This document shows, piece by piece, positions 1 through 11,073 of a DNA stretch of 64,000 bases. Position 1 is the stretch's first letter, and each line of letters begins with the position of its first letter. Below the pieces are notes generated by a model. It searched no databases. It was not told the DNA's origin and saw only the letters and a list, made by a program, of their open reading frames with translations. The translations under genes and the position numbers were made by a program. The DNA comes from Clitoria ternatea (taxonomy: Eukaryota; Streptophyta; Magnoliopsida; Fabales; Fabaceae): contig CM075674.1 of assembly GCA_037962975.1 (NCBI GenBank), positions 82,476,501-82,540,500 on the forward strand, read 5' to 3'.

Positions 1-1
1 T

Positions 2-1135
2 TTGTTTGAAGGACAACTCTACAAACAGGGTTTCAACATGTCGCTTCTGAAATACCTCAACGAAGAACAGGCAGACTATGTCATATGGGAACTTTACTCG
101 AAAATCTACGACCTTCACGGGGGAGTCTGCCCCTTGGCCGCTCGGGTTCTCCGGGTAGGGTATTTTTGGCCAACCCTACGTGTCGACTGCTCCGAGTTTG
201 TTAAGAAGTGTGACCCGTGCCAACGAAATGCCAATTGAATCAACAGTCATCCCACCCTGTATGGGATCTTGGCTCCCTGGCCTTTCAACACGTAGGGGAT
301 GGATATCTTAGGGACGTTTCCCTGGAAAAGGCCAAGTAAAATTTCTCCTCGTAGCAATTGACTTTTTTACAAAGTGGATCGAAGTGGAGCCACTATCAAC
401 CATCACTACGGCTAAACTCCAAAACTTTACTTAGAAGCACATAGTTTGTCGACACGGACTCCCTCACATGATCATTTCAGATAACGGTCGACAGTTCACA
501 GACAAAGGCTTTGTTCAGTTCTATGAGAACTTGGGCATCAAATGAAAGTTTTACTCTATGGAACACCCACAAAAAAATGGACAAGCCAAGGCAGCTAACA
601 AGGTGATCCTCTAAGAACTCAAGAAGCGGCTCAGACAAGCCAAAGGAAAATGGGAAGAAGAGTTACCAGGTGCTTTGTGGGCATATCACATAACTCCACA
701 CTTGTCGAACCACGAGACCCCGTTCTGACTCATTTACAGAGCTGACACCATGATTCTGGTTGAATTGGGGAACTATCCCTCTGACGCGTCACTTACGATG
801 AAGAAACAAGCAACGAGGGAAGACGTGAAAACCAGGACCTTGGCCTAGAAGAATGCAACATAACATACGTCAAAATCCAGGCTGCCAAGAAAAAATCCGC
901 CCAGTGATGGAACTCTTTGCTACGATCCTGACCATTCCCCCAAAAGGACCTAGTGCCACGTATTGCAGACAACAATCAAAGACCATGAGAAGAAGGTAAA
1001 TTCACAGCCAACTGGGATGATCCGTACTGAGTAAAAAAAGTTATCAGGAAAGACGCATACCGACTAGAAGAACTGTCAGGGAAGGAAATTCCAAGGACGT
1101 GAAATGCCACTCACTTGAAATTTTATTACAACTAA
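2..1135 (+). pseudogene. Tat-type Ty3/gypsy integrase, decayed 3' end of pol
   Basis: This is the end of a retrotransposon polyprotein. The first open stretch (2-235) is the zinc-binding domain: the GYFWPTL signature and a CDPCQ pair are intact, but the second histidine of the HHCC set is missing. The catalytic core follows in shifting frames (about 340-620), with first Asp in IDFFTKW and second Asp in SDNG. The position 36 residues after the second Asp, normally Glu, is Lys (NGQAK, near 575-590). The C-terminal part (about 1000-1130) has the GKFTANWD...YRLEELSGKEIP pattern and ends with HLKFYYN, typical of the plant Tat lineage. Many stops and frameshifts make it non-functional. The 5' part of the element lies outside the window. 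Family assignment is by recognition of these motifs. Confidence 0.88.
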
Positions 1136-1280
1136 TGATGTACTCAAAGAAGGGCACTCTTTTTCCTACCTAGGAGGTTTTCCCACAGTGTTTTTTCTCT
1201 TGGCAGTTTTAAGGAGGCCCCTATTTTCAATGAAAAGTCGTCAATATTCATTCAGAAAACTAATATTGGTAACATACTAT
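1136..1280 (+). other. Post-pol untranslated segment of the Tat-type element
   Basis: Short non-coding stretch after the pol stop codons. It carries the 'ggaggttttcccaca...gttttttctcttggca' type of sequence commonly seen just after pol in Tat-lineage elements, and leads directly into the tandem repeats. Confidence 0.5.
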
Positions 1281-1625
1281 GAAATCTTTGAGTGTGTACA
1301 ATCACTCAAATATGATTCAAGAAACTTAAAATGTGTTTAAGTACAAAATCTTTGAGTGTGTACGATCACTCAGAAATAGGATTCAAGAAACTTAAAATGC
1401 ATTTAAGTATGAAATCTCCGAGTGTGTACGGTCAGTCAGATATACGATTCAAGAAACTTAAAATACGTTTAAGTATGAAATCTCCGAGTGTGTATGATCA
1501 CTCAAATACAATTCAAGAAACTTAAAATATGTTAAAGTATGAAATCTCTGAGTGTGTACGATCACTCAGAAATACGATTCAAGAAACTTAAAATATGTTT
1601 AAGTATGAAAAAAATGAGTGTGTAA
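1281..1625 (+). repeat. Tandem array, 64-66 bp unit, between pol and antisense ORF
   Basis: Five full units and the start of a sixth begin at about 1281, 1345, 1411, 1477, 1541 and 1607. Each unit holds gaaatctYYgagtgtgta, a gatcactca core, attcaagaaacttaaaat and a gtttaagta link. Spacing alternates between 64 and 66 bp. Arrays of this kind in the 3' region are a known trait of Ogre/Tat retrotransposons and can seed satellite DNA. The open frame across it is a by-product of the repeat period, not a gene. The end of the antisense gene overlaps the last unit. Confidence 0.92.
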
Positions 1626-1639
1626 AACTCAGTGTTCAC

Positions 1640-3599
1640 CTCCTCCTCATCTTCAGAGTTAGAAAGGTCAACAATCTCACCATTCACTACAACTCAGAAG
1701 GGACCGATTCCTTCCAAGTTAAGGTTCACCGATGGATTCAACACCTGAAATTTGCTGCTGGCATAGGTCGAAGGCAGCCACATATTTCTCAGATAACTGA
1801 GTCTCTAAAGATAGTATGTGGGCCGCCTCCTTCTCCTTGTGCTTCTCAAGCTCATCCTCCGCCATGTTCAACTTTTTTTTCCAGCTCCTTCTTTGTTGTA
1901 TATATCAGGCCATATGACTCTTCCACTGAGCCCAAACGCCTCCCAAGGTTGACACACCTATCTTCAACAATAGTCAACTTTGACTCCGCCAGCTCCTGTT
2001 CAGACCAAGCCTCCACCAAGTCGGCTTCAACCAGCTTCAGGGAATCTATCAACCCCCAACAGCCTTCATGGCGTCCCCGAGCTGTAGTGACGTCAGCTTG
2101 CTGGTAGCCTTCAGGGAGTTCTTCTCATTCTGCAAAGCCGTTTTTTCCTCCTTAACACGACCAATTCCTTCTCGTGCTTAAAGAAATGCTTCTCCAAAAA
2201 TTGAGTTATTGAAGTTGCCTGAAGATTGAACATCTCTACGACCCGGCATGCAGCCACCGCGTTTGATCCATTGAACTTCTTCACATCTTCCTTAAAAACC
2301 ACTATCCGATCAATGAAGCCGGGGACAGGAAAATGAATGTCCCATAGCGAATGAGCAGGGTTGTTGTTGCCATATAAAGACCCATTGGCAAAACCTTCCT
2401 ACTTTTGATCCTCAAGTTTCGTCCTGCTAGGCAAGGAGCCGACAATCTTCTCAGCAGAAACTATATCAAAAGTTTTTTGGTGCGCCCGACTTCCCGTTCA
2501 GGACTATCAGACACCAAGAAGGTATTGGAGCCGCCTTCTACATAAGCCTCAGTATGGGTAGGAGACTCAGGGTGAGCAGCTCTCAGAATTACCAACCCCG
2601 TCGGTCCATGAACTACGTCCTCCATATTAAACTGCAGGGATAACCAAACTTCCCCCTTTCTTCACACCACCCTTCTTCCTAACGATCCGGGGGTCGTTTC
2701 CCGGGTAGCGTTTTTCAGGTCCTTAATCGACAACTTATGGGGAGACATGTCAACTACATAAACAAAAAGAATAAATGGAAAAATAGAGTCAAAAAATCTG
2801 AGTAAGAAGCAATAAAATAGAAATTATGCTCACTTATCCAGAGTCTAGAGCACTCAGGTGAGGAGACAAGGCTATCAACACTTGAGAACTAAAATATATG
2901 CCCACATCCTCGAGGAAGAACTTGACATCCGACCTCTCATATAGGGTCAGATCCTGCCAAGATACACGAAACTGGACCGGCGTACGAGTCCAATAAAGGG
3001 GAAACCACGGTCGGGTATCAGGAAAATGCAAGAAGTCTTCCCCTGGAGGATCCAATCCGACTCGGACTTTGAAAACCCCTATTTTAAAGTTTTTATAGGA
3101 TTGATTGAAGGCCCGGATCAAATTGCATCGGGCCACACCGTTCAGGGAAACCTAACCTACGGGTATCCCTACCTTTAGGATCTTAGCATTTAAAAAGTAA
3201 AAAAAGAGAGGTATAGAAGAAAGACGGCCAAAGTGCTCGCACAACACTTCAAAGGTCTTCACGAAGGCCCACCCATTAGGATGCAGCTAAGTTGGGGTAA
3301 TGTTTAAGGCATTCAAGACCCCAACCTCGAAATCAGAAAAAAGGAAAGGACAGGTAGAGTCGAGAGAAGAAAGTCTCATAGACAAAAGTAAAATCCAGTT
3401 CGCTTGGGTCCATGCGCTCGTGACAGACCCAGTCAGAGGAGGAACAACAGACACATTCCACGTTGTGAGAAAAAGAAGAATGATTAAAAGTACCCCTCTC
3501 CCATAACTTGGCCACAGATTCCTTACTCTGAAGAGAGGAGGAGATGAGTAAAACCTCATCCTTCACCCATTCGTAGATACCCCTCACATATGAAGCCAT
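1640..3599 (-). pseudogene. Antisense extra ORF (aORF) of the Tat-type element
   Basis: Lies opposite to pol, between the tandem repeats and the LTR, as the extra antisense ORF of Tat-lineage elements does. It starts at 3599 with MASYVRGIYEWV. Domains in order: an N-terminal region with the HPNGWAFVKTFEVLCEHFG-like pattern (about 3220-3290, frame-shifted); an intact 100-residue segment (3136-2837) with FPLYW; a candidate intron (2754-2833); a second exon beginning with MSPHKLS; a charged, coiled-coil-like part (1852-2052, many Glu/Leu/Lys); and an acidic tail near 1650. It resembles the plant family once named putative gypsy-type transposon (Pfam PF04195, from memory). Function is unknown. 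Frameshifts and stops make this copy a pseudogene. Confidence 0.75.
2754..2833 (-). other. Candidate spliceosomal intron in the antisense ORF
   Basis: On the minus strand the sequence reads AA|GTGAGC at 2833 and a T-rich tract ending TTATGTAG at 2754, followed by the coding segment starting D-M-S-P. Length is 80 bp, with the high T content usual for plant introns. The antisense ORF at 16366-16442 has a similar intron just before N-M-S-S. The exact reading frame across the junction is not kept in this decayed copy. Confidence 0.6.
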
Positions 3600-3793
3600 G
3601 ACACTCTAAGAGTAAAGGTAGTAAAAAATGGAGAACACTAACCTAATGGGTAAAGTAGGAAGTGTAAGGAAGAGATGAAGAAGAAAGAGCTTCTAGATAG
3701 AAAAATCCAGTAATGAGAACTCTAAAGAAGGCAAGGAGACATAGACAAAATGAAAGGGAAGCCTAAAGATTGAGAAATGAAAAAGAGGGTCAA

Positions 3794-3804
3794 ATTTATA
3801 AATA
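3794..3804 (-). promoter_or_regulatory. Antisense TATA box for the aORF
   Basis: The minus strand reads CCTATTTATAAATTTG about 200 bp before the aORF start codon at 3599. The stretch between is pyrimidine-rich, like a plant 5' leader, and contains one short upstream ORF of six codons. This is a sequence-based inference only. Confidence 0.5.
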
Positions 3805-3809
3805 GGTGG

Positions 3810-4640
3810 GTGACTTTTTGTTGTTCCAAATCCAATGGATGGGATTCAAGGGGGCCTCAGGCCAACAGGCACGATGGTTCAGACAGCTTCCTTAAGTGAA
3901 GCAGTGCAACCCCAAATCCAATGGTTAGGATCCAAGAGAGCTTTCTGCCTATGGGTATAATGGTTTGGACAACCTCTTTAAATGAAACGACGTCCCATAT
4001 CCCGAAAAGAAACACCTTTAATGACCTAGGGATATAGAACCGACGTCAATCATTACAGGCACGTGCAAACATCCTAATAAAAGTGACGGTTACAAACCCT
4101 TCGCCACATCCATTCCACATGGTCAAGAATCCACGTATACAACCCACGTGTACATAGAAGACCCAGGCTCAGATTCTCCTTCGCTTGGAAGATAAGAAAA
4201 CCCAACATCATTCACTCGAAATCGTATACTCAGAACCGTCCACTCGGAACCAACTAGGGCCAGCCGATTGCTGCTAGGGGATTCCATTGACTTCATTTTA
4301 AGAAGATAATTCGGACTCGTACTCAGCCACTTTACTCGGCCTCACGCCTAGAGCTTATGGCTAGGGGACTCCTGTTCCCCCAGGATCGGAGAGGGGTCCA
4401 CTAGACCCCTTAATCTCTCCATCATTAATAGGCAGTTAATTCCATGATTAATCTTATATTAATTATAATCTCATGGGCCTGGGCTGGGTCGCCCCAACCC
4501 TAACCTTTGTATAAATACAACTTGTATACACATTTGTAATTTAAGTGACACATTAATAAGAAAATAGTAACCCTAATCTCCTAGAGTAATTCTCTAGGAT
4601 TTTTGTGCATTACATTCTTGTTTGTGAACATATCTAAACA
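3810..4640 (+). repeat. Probable 3' LTR of the Tat-type element
   Basis: Non-coding sequence following the aORF, with a plus-strand TATA box (tataaata, 4510-4517) after a GC-richer stretch and about 130 bp before a possible LTR end (...catatctaaaca, 4640). Near its start are two diverged copies of a ccaaatccaatgg motif about 87 bp apart (3825 and 3912). Boundaries are approximate because the 5' LTR is outside the window. Confidence 0.5.
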
Positions 4641-5134
4641 TGACCAGAAAAGGTGGAACTTCTATATTTAATTAGTAAGAACTTATGCACCAATGTTGAA
4701 GGTAGATTCTGATGCTACAATAGTTATGGGAATACTTAATATATCTTGTGTCATAATTACAAGTGTGAGAAATCTTTTTTTATACATCTTCCAATAATTA
4801 GCCATATCTAACTTCTCATGCTCATTATAATCAAGTAAGTTTTCTTGCAAATAAATATCCAACTTAATTTTCCCAATAATAGATGTAGTTTATTTGAAAC
4901 TTTTTAAACTCTCAAAAAAACATTATCATTTACCCAAATAAAAACATTAATAAATCAATAAATAAATAATATTAGAATAAAGTTTTTTTCCCTGAATACT
5001 TTTTCTCTCTTGTTCTACTTCTTTCTTCACTTGATTGAGATAGAGATTGAGGTTGAGATAAAGATTAAGAAGCACATACAGCATTAAAATTATTTGCATA
5101 TTTATCATAAAGCTTCTTGAATTATTCAGTATGG
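4641..5134. other. AT-rich intergenic DNA, nothing recognised
   Basis: No reading frame or repeat with recognisable content. Several short A-runs and purine stretches only. Confidence 0.6.
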
Positions 5135-5728
5135 GAATAACACTTCCGGTATCAATATCGATCTTAATTTCTCTCTTATTTGTTACACCGGTCTAGTAGA
5201 GATCCAGTATTATCTTTTTTGGTCCAGTAGGGAGTCAGGAGTCTTTATGTCTAGTCTTTAGTTATCACACCGGTCTAATGAGTTGAGGGGCAAAAGATGG
5301 TGTCACCTGCATGGACACTCCAACGCTCAAGTCAATTTAGATACTCAAGATTCAAGCTCAAGTGTAGGTTAGAGAATAATATGTACCTTGATAGGTCATA
5401 AATGAGAAGTATTTATAGAGGTGAGTGACAATTGAGTCCCATATGGCATTGTGTTAGTATAGATCTAGAAATTATGGGGAAAAGCTGACACCTACACGGA
5501 CATTCCTGACACCTTTTGCAGGTTAGTTGCCCTAGCAGATTTACCATACTCACAATAACACCGATCCTCAAGGACTCTAGTCATTAGGAGAAGTTATGTA
5601 AGGACTCTATGGTATTGTTGTGTGCTTCGTGAGGGGCACATTTGCATATTTTAGTTGTGATCTAGTGTTAAGTCTTGAGATCGGTGTGCGAATCGGATCA
5701 CTTCTAAAATTTTTCCCTCATATATTAA
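5135..5728 (-). repeat. LTR fragment, minus orientation
   Basis: Contains a TATA box on the minus strand (CTCTATAAATACT, about 5408-5420), repeated 'caccggtcta' words and a 'gtcaccTgcatggacactcc...aacgctcaagtca' block. This resembles the layout of Tat-type LTRs elsewhere in the window (15193, 23174). It abuts the broken C-terminus of the hAT transposase at about 5730, so it may have replaced that end. No partner LTR or target duplication was identified. Confidence 0.45.
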
Positions 5729-5729
5729 G

Positions 5730-7164
5730 CTTTATTATTTGTGGTGAACTCATCAAGTTTTGTGTAGCAAAACAATATAAAACTAAACTTTAAGTGTGGA
5801 TCGAGAATGGCTCCGAAAGCCAATACCACACTATATATACTCCTTCCAATACTTGTCAAATTTTCTTGTAGACATTTCCTTTATTATCCCATCATCACTT
5901 AGCAAGTTCTCATTTAACATGCGCTCTATCTTCCACCCTTGGAAACAGTACGAGTTTGATATTGGTAGGAAGTTGATATCAAAGTTGTTATCTCATAAAA
6001 TGGTTATAAAACTCACAATTTTTTCTTTCTCCTTCATTCCTCATTTGATGGACAACATTTATAATTTGCATTGGTCACCCTAAGAATATCAAATGATTTC
6101 TCATATTTCCATGCACTATCAAACATCAAATAAGTCGCATTCCACCTGGTTACAACATCCAACCTTAAACCAACACTAGTGTCAATGCCTGCCTCTTACA
6201 CATAACTTTTGAATTTAAGCATAATCCCATGATCCCCTAGCATACTTAACGTTTTCTTTAATATTATGAATTGAATCATCACAAACTTCCAACTCCCTCT
6301 TGAACAATCAAATTAGGTATATAAGTAAAACAACAAATGTGACAAACTTCCTGTTACACAACAAACTATTATGCAAACAAAGGTGGGATTTAAGAATATG
6401 TTGTATACTATCATTAGCATAAGCACTATCCAAAGTGATAGAAAGCAATTTCTTATCAATTTCCCATTGTCTCAAGCAAACGTAAATTCTATTAGATCCA
6501 GTATAGGGTGGCACCATCCGACGAAAATTAAGAATCTTACTCACTAATTTCCAATCACCATCTACAAAGTGGGAAGTCAAACAGATATACCCCTTAGTGG
6601 TAGAGGCAATCTAAATATCAGAAGTCAGGCACACTCGGTTGGGAATTTTAGATAAAACTTCCTTAAGTTTAATTTCCTCCCTATTATAAATTTTTCTAAC
6701 ATCAGATATAAGTGTGTTTCTTCAAGTCATCACCATATATTTGTACTTATATACATTACCCAGTCCCTAACTGCTCCATATTCAGGAAAACTAAATGGAA
6801 TATCATGTTTAGCAACAGCTCGTGCAAGTAGGTTATGGTGAGTCTGTTAGTTAATCTTTGTCCCACTTAACTTTGGCAACATATCACCCATATTCAGATT
6901 GAGTTTGAAATCCCTTTAAAACTAAAATATGATGACTTAAATATGAAGTCCCATAGTTTGACTTAGTTTTGAGATTTTTACTGATTGCATAACCTTGACC
7001 ACAATAATTACTTGCAGCCCTGGCACAACCATTCTTATCTTTAATTTTTGAAAAAAATTCCATACATTTGAAGTTTGTCTCTTGACTAATTTAGTATTGA
7101 CAGAAACAATGGCAGGAGTTTCAGACATAACTTCATCTTCCACATTCATTGTCTGATGCTTCAT
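5730..7164 (-). pseudogene. hAT transposase, RICESLEEPER/BED-finger type, decayed
   Basis: DNA transposase remnant, read on the minus strand. The start at 7164 is followed by a BED zinc-finger-like region (VWNFFQKLKI near 7075) now frame-shifted through its Cys/His part. The best-preserved central segment (6580-6310) carries HFVDGDWKL, KILNFRRMVPP and the LCLHNSLLCN pattern of RICESLEEPER-like proteins. The distal segment (about 5850-5730) has KYW and then VLAFGAILDPHLKF after a one-base frame change. The C-terminal hAT dimerisation domain is missing, replaced by LTR-like sequence. RICESLEEPER proteins can be domesticated host genes, but the stops here indicate a dead transposon copy. Confidence 0.85.
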
Positions 7165-8880
7165 AATAAAATTTTATATATCCTATATTGCAACAAAAAA
7201 AGAAATGATTCATACAAAAATAATAGTTAGCGTAGTTATATAATGTTTTTCAACCATTTTAAATTAAAAATGCGATACGGACCTAACAATAAAAATGGAG
7301 GAAGAAGGGAGTGATGAGATATAAAATAAAACTAGCATTGTCCAACAAACTCTCAGCCTGAGAGTGACTTAAAACTTATTTGACTTGAGATCAATCAGTT
7401 GATGGCAGGGCAGCCATCAAGCAAAAAACACATAACACAATACAAACAACATTAGGAAGCAATGGCATACCAAAATCTGCTTTCCCCATGATTATAAATT
7501 TTCTGACAAAGTTATTTGAATCAATTGTGTGTTTTAGGTCATAGGTGTAAGGTTTATTGCCCATATTCATTATACACCCACTTTGCACTTTGCCGCCCCA
7601 ATTTAAGCATAATTCATGAATGAGAAACTACCTACACATTTCCTAGAAGCTCAAATTGAAGCACTTAACTAAAAAATATTTCATACATGTCTTCTTATCT
7701 CTTATTTGTGAATGTCTGTAAGAATATCACTATTTGGTTCGCATATCATTCCTTTTTACATATTTATTATTATTTGTTATTAAGGTTACTTATAATTACA
7801 TTCTTAAGTTTAATAAAATTTTATTTATCCCTCATTTTAACCACAAACTTTTCATTCTAAATTATTTATATAGAAACATAACACTGTACGTGACTCTATT
7901 AACAGCAACTCTCTTAATAATTTTTTATATCCCAATACAAGAGATGAGAAACTAGAACAATAGAAATAAAATGTGAAGTACGGAACGTAATGTATCATAC
8001 ACAAAAAAGGACGTGATTGTAGCTTAATTTTAATCTATATTTTCATGAGTATTAGCTTCAAGATATTTATGTTTGTTGCACTTAGTTAGAAGGAGCATGG
8101 AATGTGCACTTAGCAAGTCCCTAGCTGAACATTTGAACAAACAGTTGAAACACAAGTGTTTAGTTAAAATAGAGTGAACATTGATGAATGCAACGTGTTG
8201 TACTTAAGCACAGTAGTTGTACATAAGCCAAACACCCAAGAGAAATGCATATGATCTATCACTTCTAAGAAAATATTTACATCATTCAAAAGAAATGTGT
8301 ACAGATAATAGATAAAGGGTATATGAATAAATCATTTTAAAACCCTTAGAGGAATAAAGAGTTTTCGATATGATTTGTCCTTAAATGAAGATTTGAAAAC
8401 CTTAAATGAAATCTAGAGCAACTCAAATGTACAAAGAAGAACACGATATTGATTCTGAGTGATATTTGTCAAGGAAGTCAAGAGAAATGTCTTTGTGAAA
8501 TTGAGAAAAATATATGAATCTATTTGAGTATCTTCATTGGCATTTGTCTAAATCTTTCTCTAGTGTTCAATTTTGATGAGAGTCCAAGGGGTATATACAA
8601 CTTTAATTTTTTTTTATTTTTTAGTAATTTTCGTATTTATTTTTGGGGTATATTTTCTAGATTGAGTTTTTAATGTATTTTGTGGATTTTTAATGTATTT
8701 TGAAAGTTACAAAGGATCCGTTTAGTATACAGTTCGAGAAACAGAGTTATGAAATAAAAAAATCAATAGATTAATATTGATTCTTTAAGTTGTTCGAGAT
8801 AATCAAAAATTTGTTTGATCATAAGATATTTTTAGGTTAGTTAAACTCAACGGGAAATCAAACACCCCAAAAGTATTATT
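7165..8880. other. AT-rich intergenic DNA, nothing recognised
   Basis: Only short chance frames. There are a few homopolymer runs (T-run near 8609-8621) and no domain, terminal repeat or structural RNA I can identify. Confidence 0.55.
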
Positions 8881-8929
8881 AGGATTAGAGAAGTTTGTAT
8901 GACTTCACTAGTATAAATTAAGTGCCAGT

Positions 8930-9386
8930 GGGGAAATTAGTGCTTAGGTGGATATTTTAGAGTTAGTGGGTTAATAAGTGTTAGTGAGAAGTAGGTAAGT
9001 GGAAATTTATTTCCTTTAGGATTTCAATAGTTTATTAAAATCTATAAATAGGATCCTTTGTAATACAAAAGGAAATCAAGTTAAGTTTGAACGAAATGTT
9101 GAGTTTTCTCTTTTGTGAGAGCTTCTCTTGGTTCTTGAGTAAAGAGCTAAGTTTAATCTTATCATGGTAATTTGTCATGTGGTGATTTAAACTGATCTTA
9201 TCAAGAAAACTTTGACGATCAAATCAATCTTATCAAGTTTACTTGTGATGATCAACCTATGACTTATCACTCATCTTCTTATCTATTTCTTGAGTGTGAT
9301 GTCAATATCCTTTCTAAAACCATTTACCAAAAATATATTCTCTTGTCAAAGTGAATTTCAAGGTGATTCTCCTTCCGTTCATGTCA
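8930..9386 (+). repeat. 5' LTR fragment of a Ty3/gypsy-like element
   Basis: Has a TATA box (tctataaatagga, about 9043-9055) followed by a T/C-rich leader with repeated 'atcttatcaag' words, and ends ...gtca just before a primer-binding site at 9389. The left edge is not determined. Confidence 0.55.
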
Positions 9387-9388
9387 TT

Positions 9389-9400
9389 TGGTATCAAAGT
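9389..9400 (+). other. Primer-binding site, initiator-tRNA-Met type
   Basis: tggtatcaaagt is one base off the common plant PBS tggtatcagagc, which pairs with initiator tRNA-Met. It lies two bases after the LTR end and just before a gag-like frame. Confidence 0.65.
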
Positions 9401-9424
9401 TTCAAACTACTTGATTTTCAACTA

Positions 9425-10020
9425 TGAAAAAAAGAGGATGCTACTACCTTTCTATGGGGAGAGTGATGTCAACATATGCATGAAATGGAGAATGGAGGAA
9501 AAGAGAAAGAGAGAAAGAGAAAAGAAGTGGAAAAAAGATTAATAAGGGGATAAAAAGTGAGATAAATAGAATTTTTAAGGAAGTGTTGAAAAATGATGGG
9601 AAATGAGATAAAAAGTTTGAAAAAAAGAAAAATGAAGAGGAAGATAAAAGACACGAGAAAAAATAAATTGAAGAGTTACAACCATTGAGTGTTGTTATTA
9701 GACAAAATGAAGAAGAAAATAAAAATAAAGAAATTAGCGTAAATTAAAGTGAGAGAGGGTCAAAATTCTAAATAGGGAAAAAATTGAAGAAAAACATATT
9801 GAGATAGAAGAAAATATTGTGAGTGAAAATCAAAATGAGAAAGAGTTGGAATTTTTAAGTGAGCAATTAGAAGAAAAATATTTTGAGGGAAAATAAAATG
9901 TAAACAAAAATCAAAATGGGGGCTAATTGAAGATTTTGAATGAAAACAGAAAAGAAAAGATGAGAAAAAAATGTTGCCTCTTCCTTTAACTAAACGATTC
10001 TGCATACTAATATTCTTGTT
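9425..10020 (+). pseudogene. Decayed gag start of an LTR retrotransposon
   Basis: After a short leader the frames give LPFYGESDVNICMKWRMEE, matching the start of plant Ty3/gypsy gag proteins (usual form: F-x-G-x-N/S-D-V-x-A-Y-L-x-W-E). It is followed by a long purine-rich, Lys/Glu-rich stretch with many stops. No RT, RNase H or integrase follows, so the element is truncated. Downstream (10020-10540) is unrecognised AT-rich DNA. Confidence 0.55.
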
Positions 10021-10545
10021 CAAATGTTACGTTTTCAAGCCAGAATCTCATTATAAATTTTAAAAACTTCTAAAGAAATCATTTCTCTAAAACATGAAGT
10101 CTTTGAGTGATCTAAAGGATGATTATAATTTTCTCTCACAAATTAAATATTTCATATGTTGACGGAGCATGAAATAAAGTTAAAAACAAGTTTCAATGGT
10201 TGATTTTTGACCTTGGTATTGACTTAGCACATTTTTATGAAGGAAGAGAAAACTTGAAATTCAAAGATTTTTCTTAAAGAATGAGAGAATTATGAAAGTC
10301 CAACGGGGTCAACGTTGATGATATTTATGTAATGCGTGGTATAAATGATTATAGAATGAGGATCATAAACAAAAAATTATAGACAAATGAATGATTGACC
10401 AAAATAGAGAGAGGCAATTGAGATAAAATAAAAATGTATAGAAAGCCAAAGTTTTGGACTTGAAATTTGTGCACTCAATAGTCTAAAACTAGTTATTACA
10501 AATGAGTTTTAGCAAAATATGATGATGAAATCATGATATTGTAGC

Positions 10546-11065
10546 TAGGGATGGAAATGGGTCAGACCGTCAATCGGGGGCCTATGGCCCGGCTCGTTTA
10601 AAGCCTACATAGACCAGGTTAGAAGGCTAGGCTTTTTTTTTGATCAGGAAGGCTAGGCTTAAAAGCCTTTTTAACTAAACAGGCCAGGCCACAGGCTTTC
10701 TAAAAAGCCTTTGAAGCCTAATTGACCGGTCTATTTAATTAGATTAATTGTTAATTAGTTATATATATATATAATATTTATAACATAAAATAATATATAT
10801 ATATATATATATATTAGATATTTACATTTATATAATATAAATTAATATTACAAATTTGCAATTAAAAAAAATTAGGAGGGAATGGAACACAAATTTTTTT
10901 TAGGTTGGTTTTGGCATTTTAAAAGTTTCACTATAAACAGGCTTTTTAAATATGCTTTTAAACAGGTCAGGCCAGAACAGACCTTAAAAAAAGGCCTATG
11001 ACAGGCTAATAGGTCAGGCTCAAACCTTTCAAAGCCCAGCCTGACCTGGCTCATTTTCATCCCTA
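10546..11065. mobile_element. hAT-type MITE with perfect 8-bp target duplication
   Basis: Flanked by the exact 8-bp direct repeat attgtagc (10538-10545 and 11066-11073). Terminal inverted repeats read tagggatgRaaatgRgYcag at both ends. It has no coding capacity. Both arms contain 'aggcttttt'/'aggccaggcc'-type words that can pair with each other, and the centre is a TA-rich stretch with a (TA)n run near 10795-10813. Eight-bp duplications and short TA-starting TIRs are hAT traits. Confidence 0.9.
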
Positions 11066-11073
11066 ATTGTAGC

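Noticed and set aside
1281..1625. Regularly spaced repeats that could suggest a CRISPR array
   Set aside because: The whole 64-66 bp unit is repeated, with no unique spacers, in a plant retrotransposon.
1595..2107. 170-codon plus-strand frame as a gene
   Set aside because: It is the shadow of the antisense ORF, whose minus-strand reading has the recognisable family pattern.
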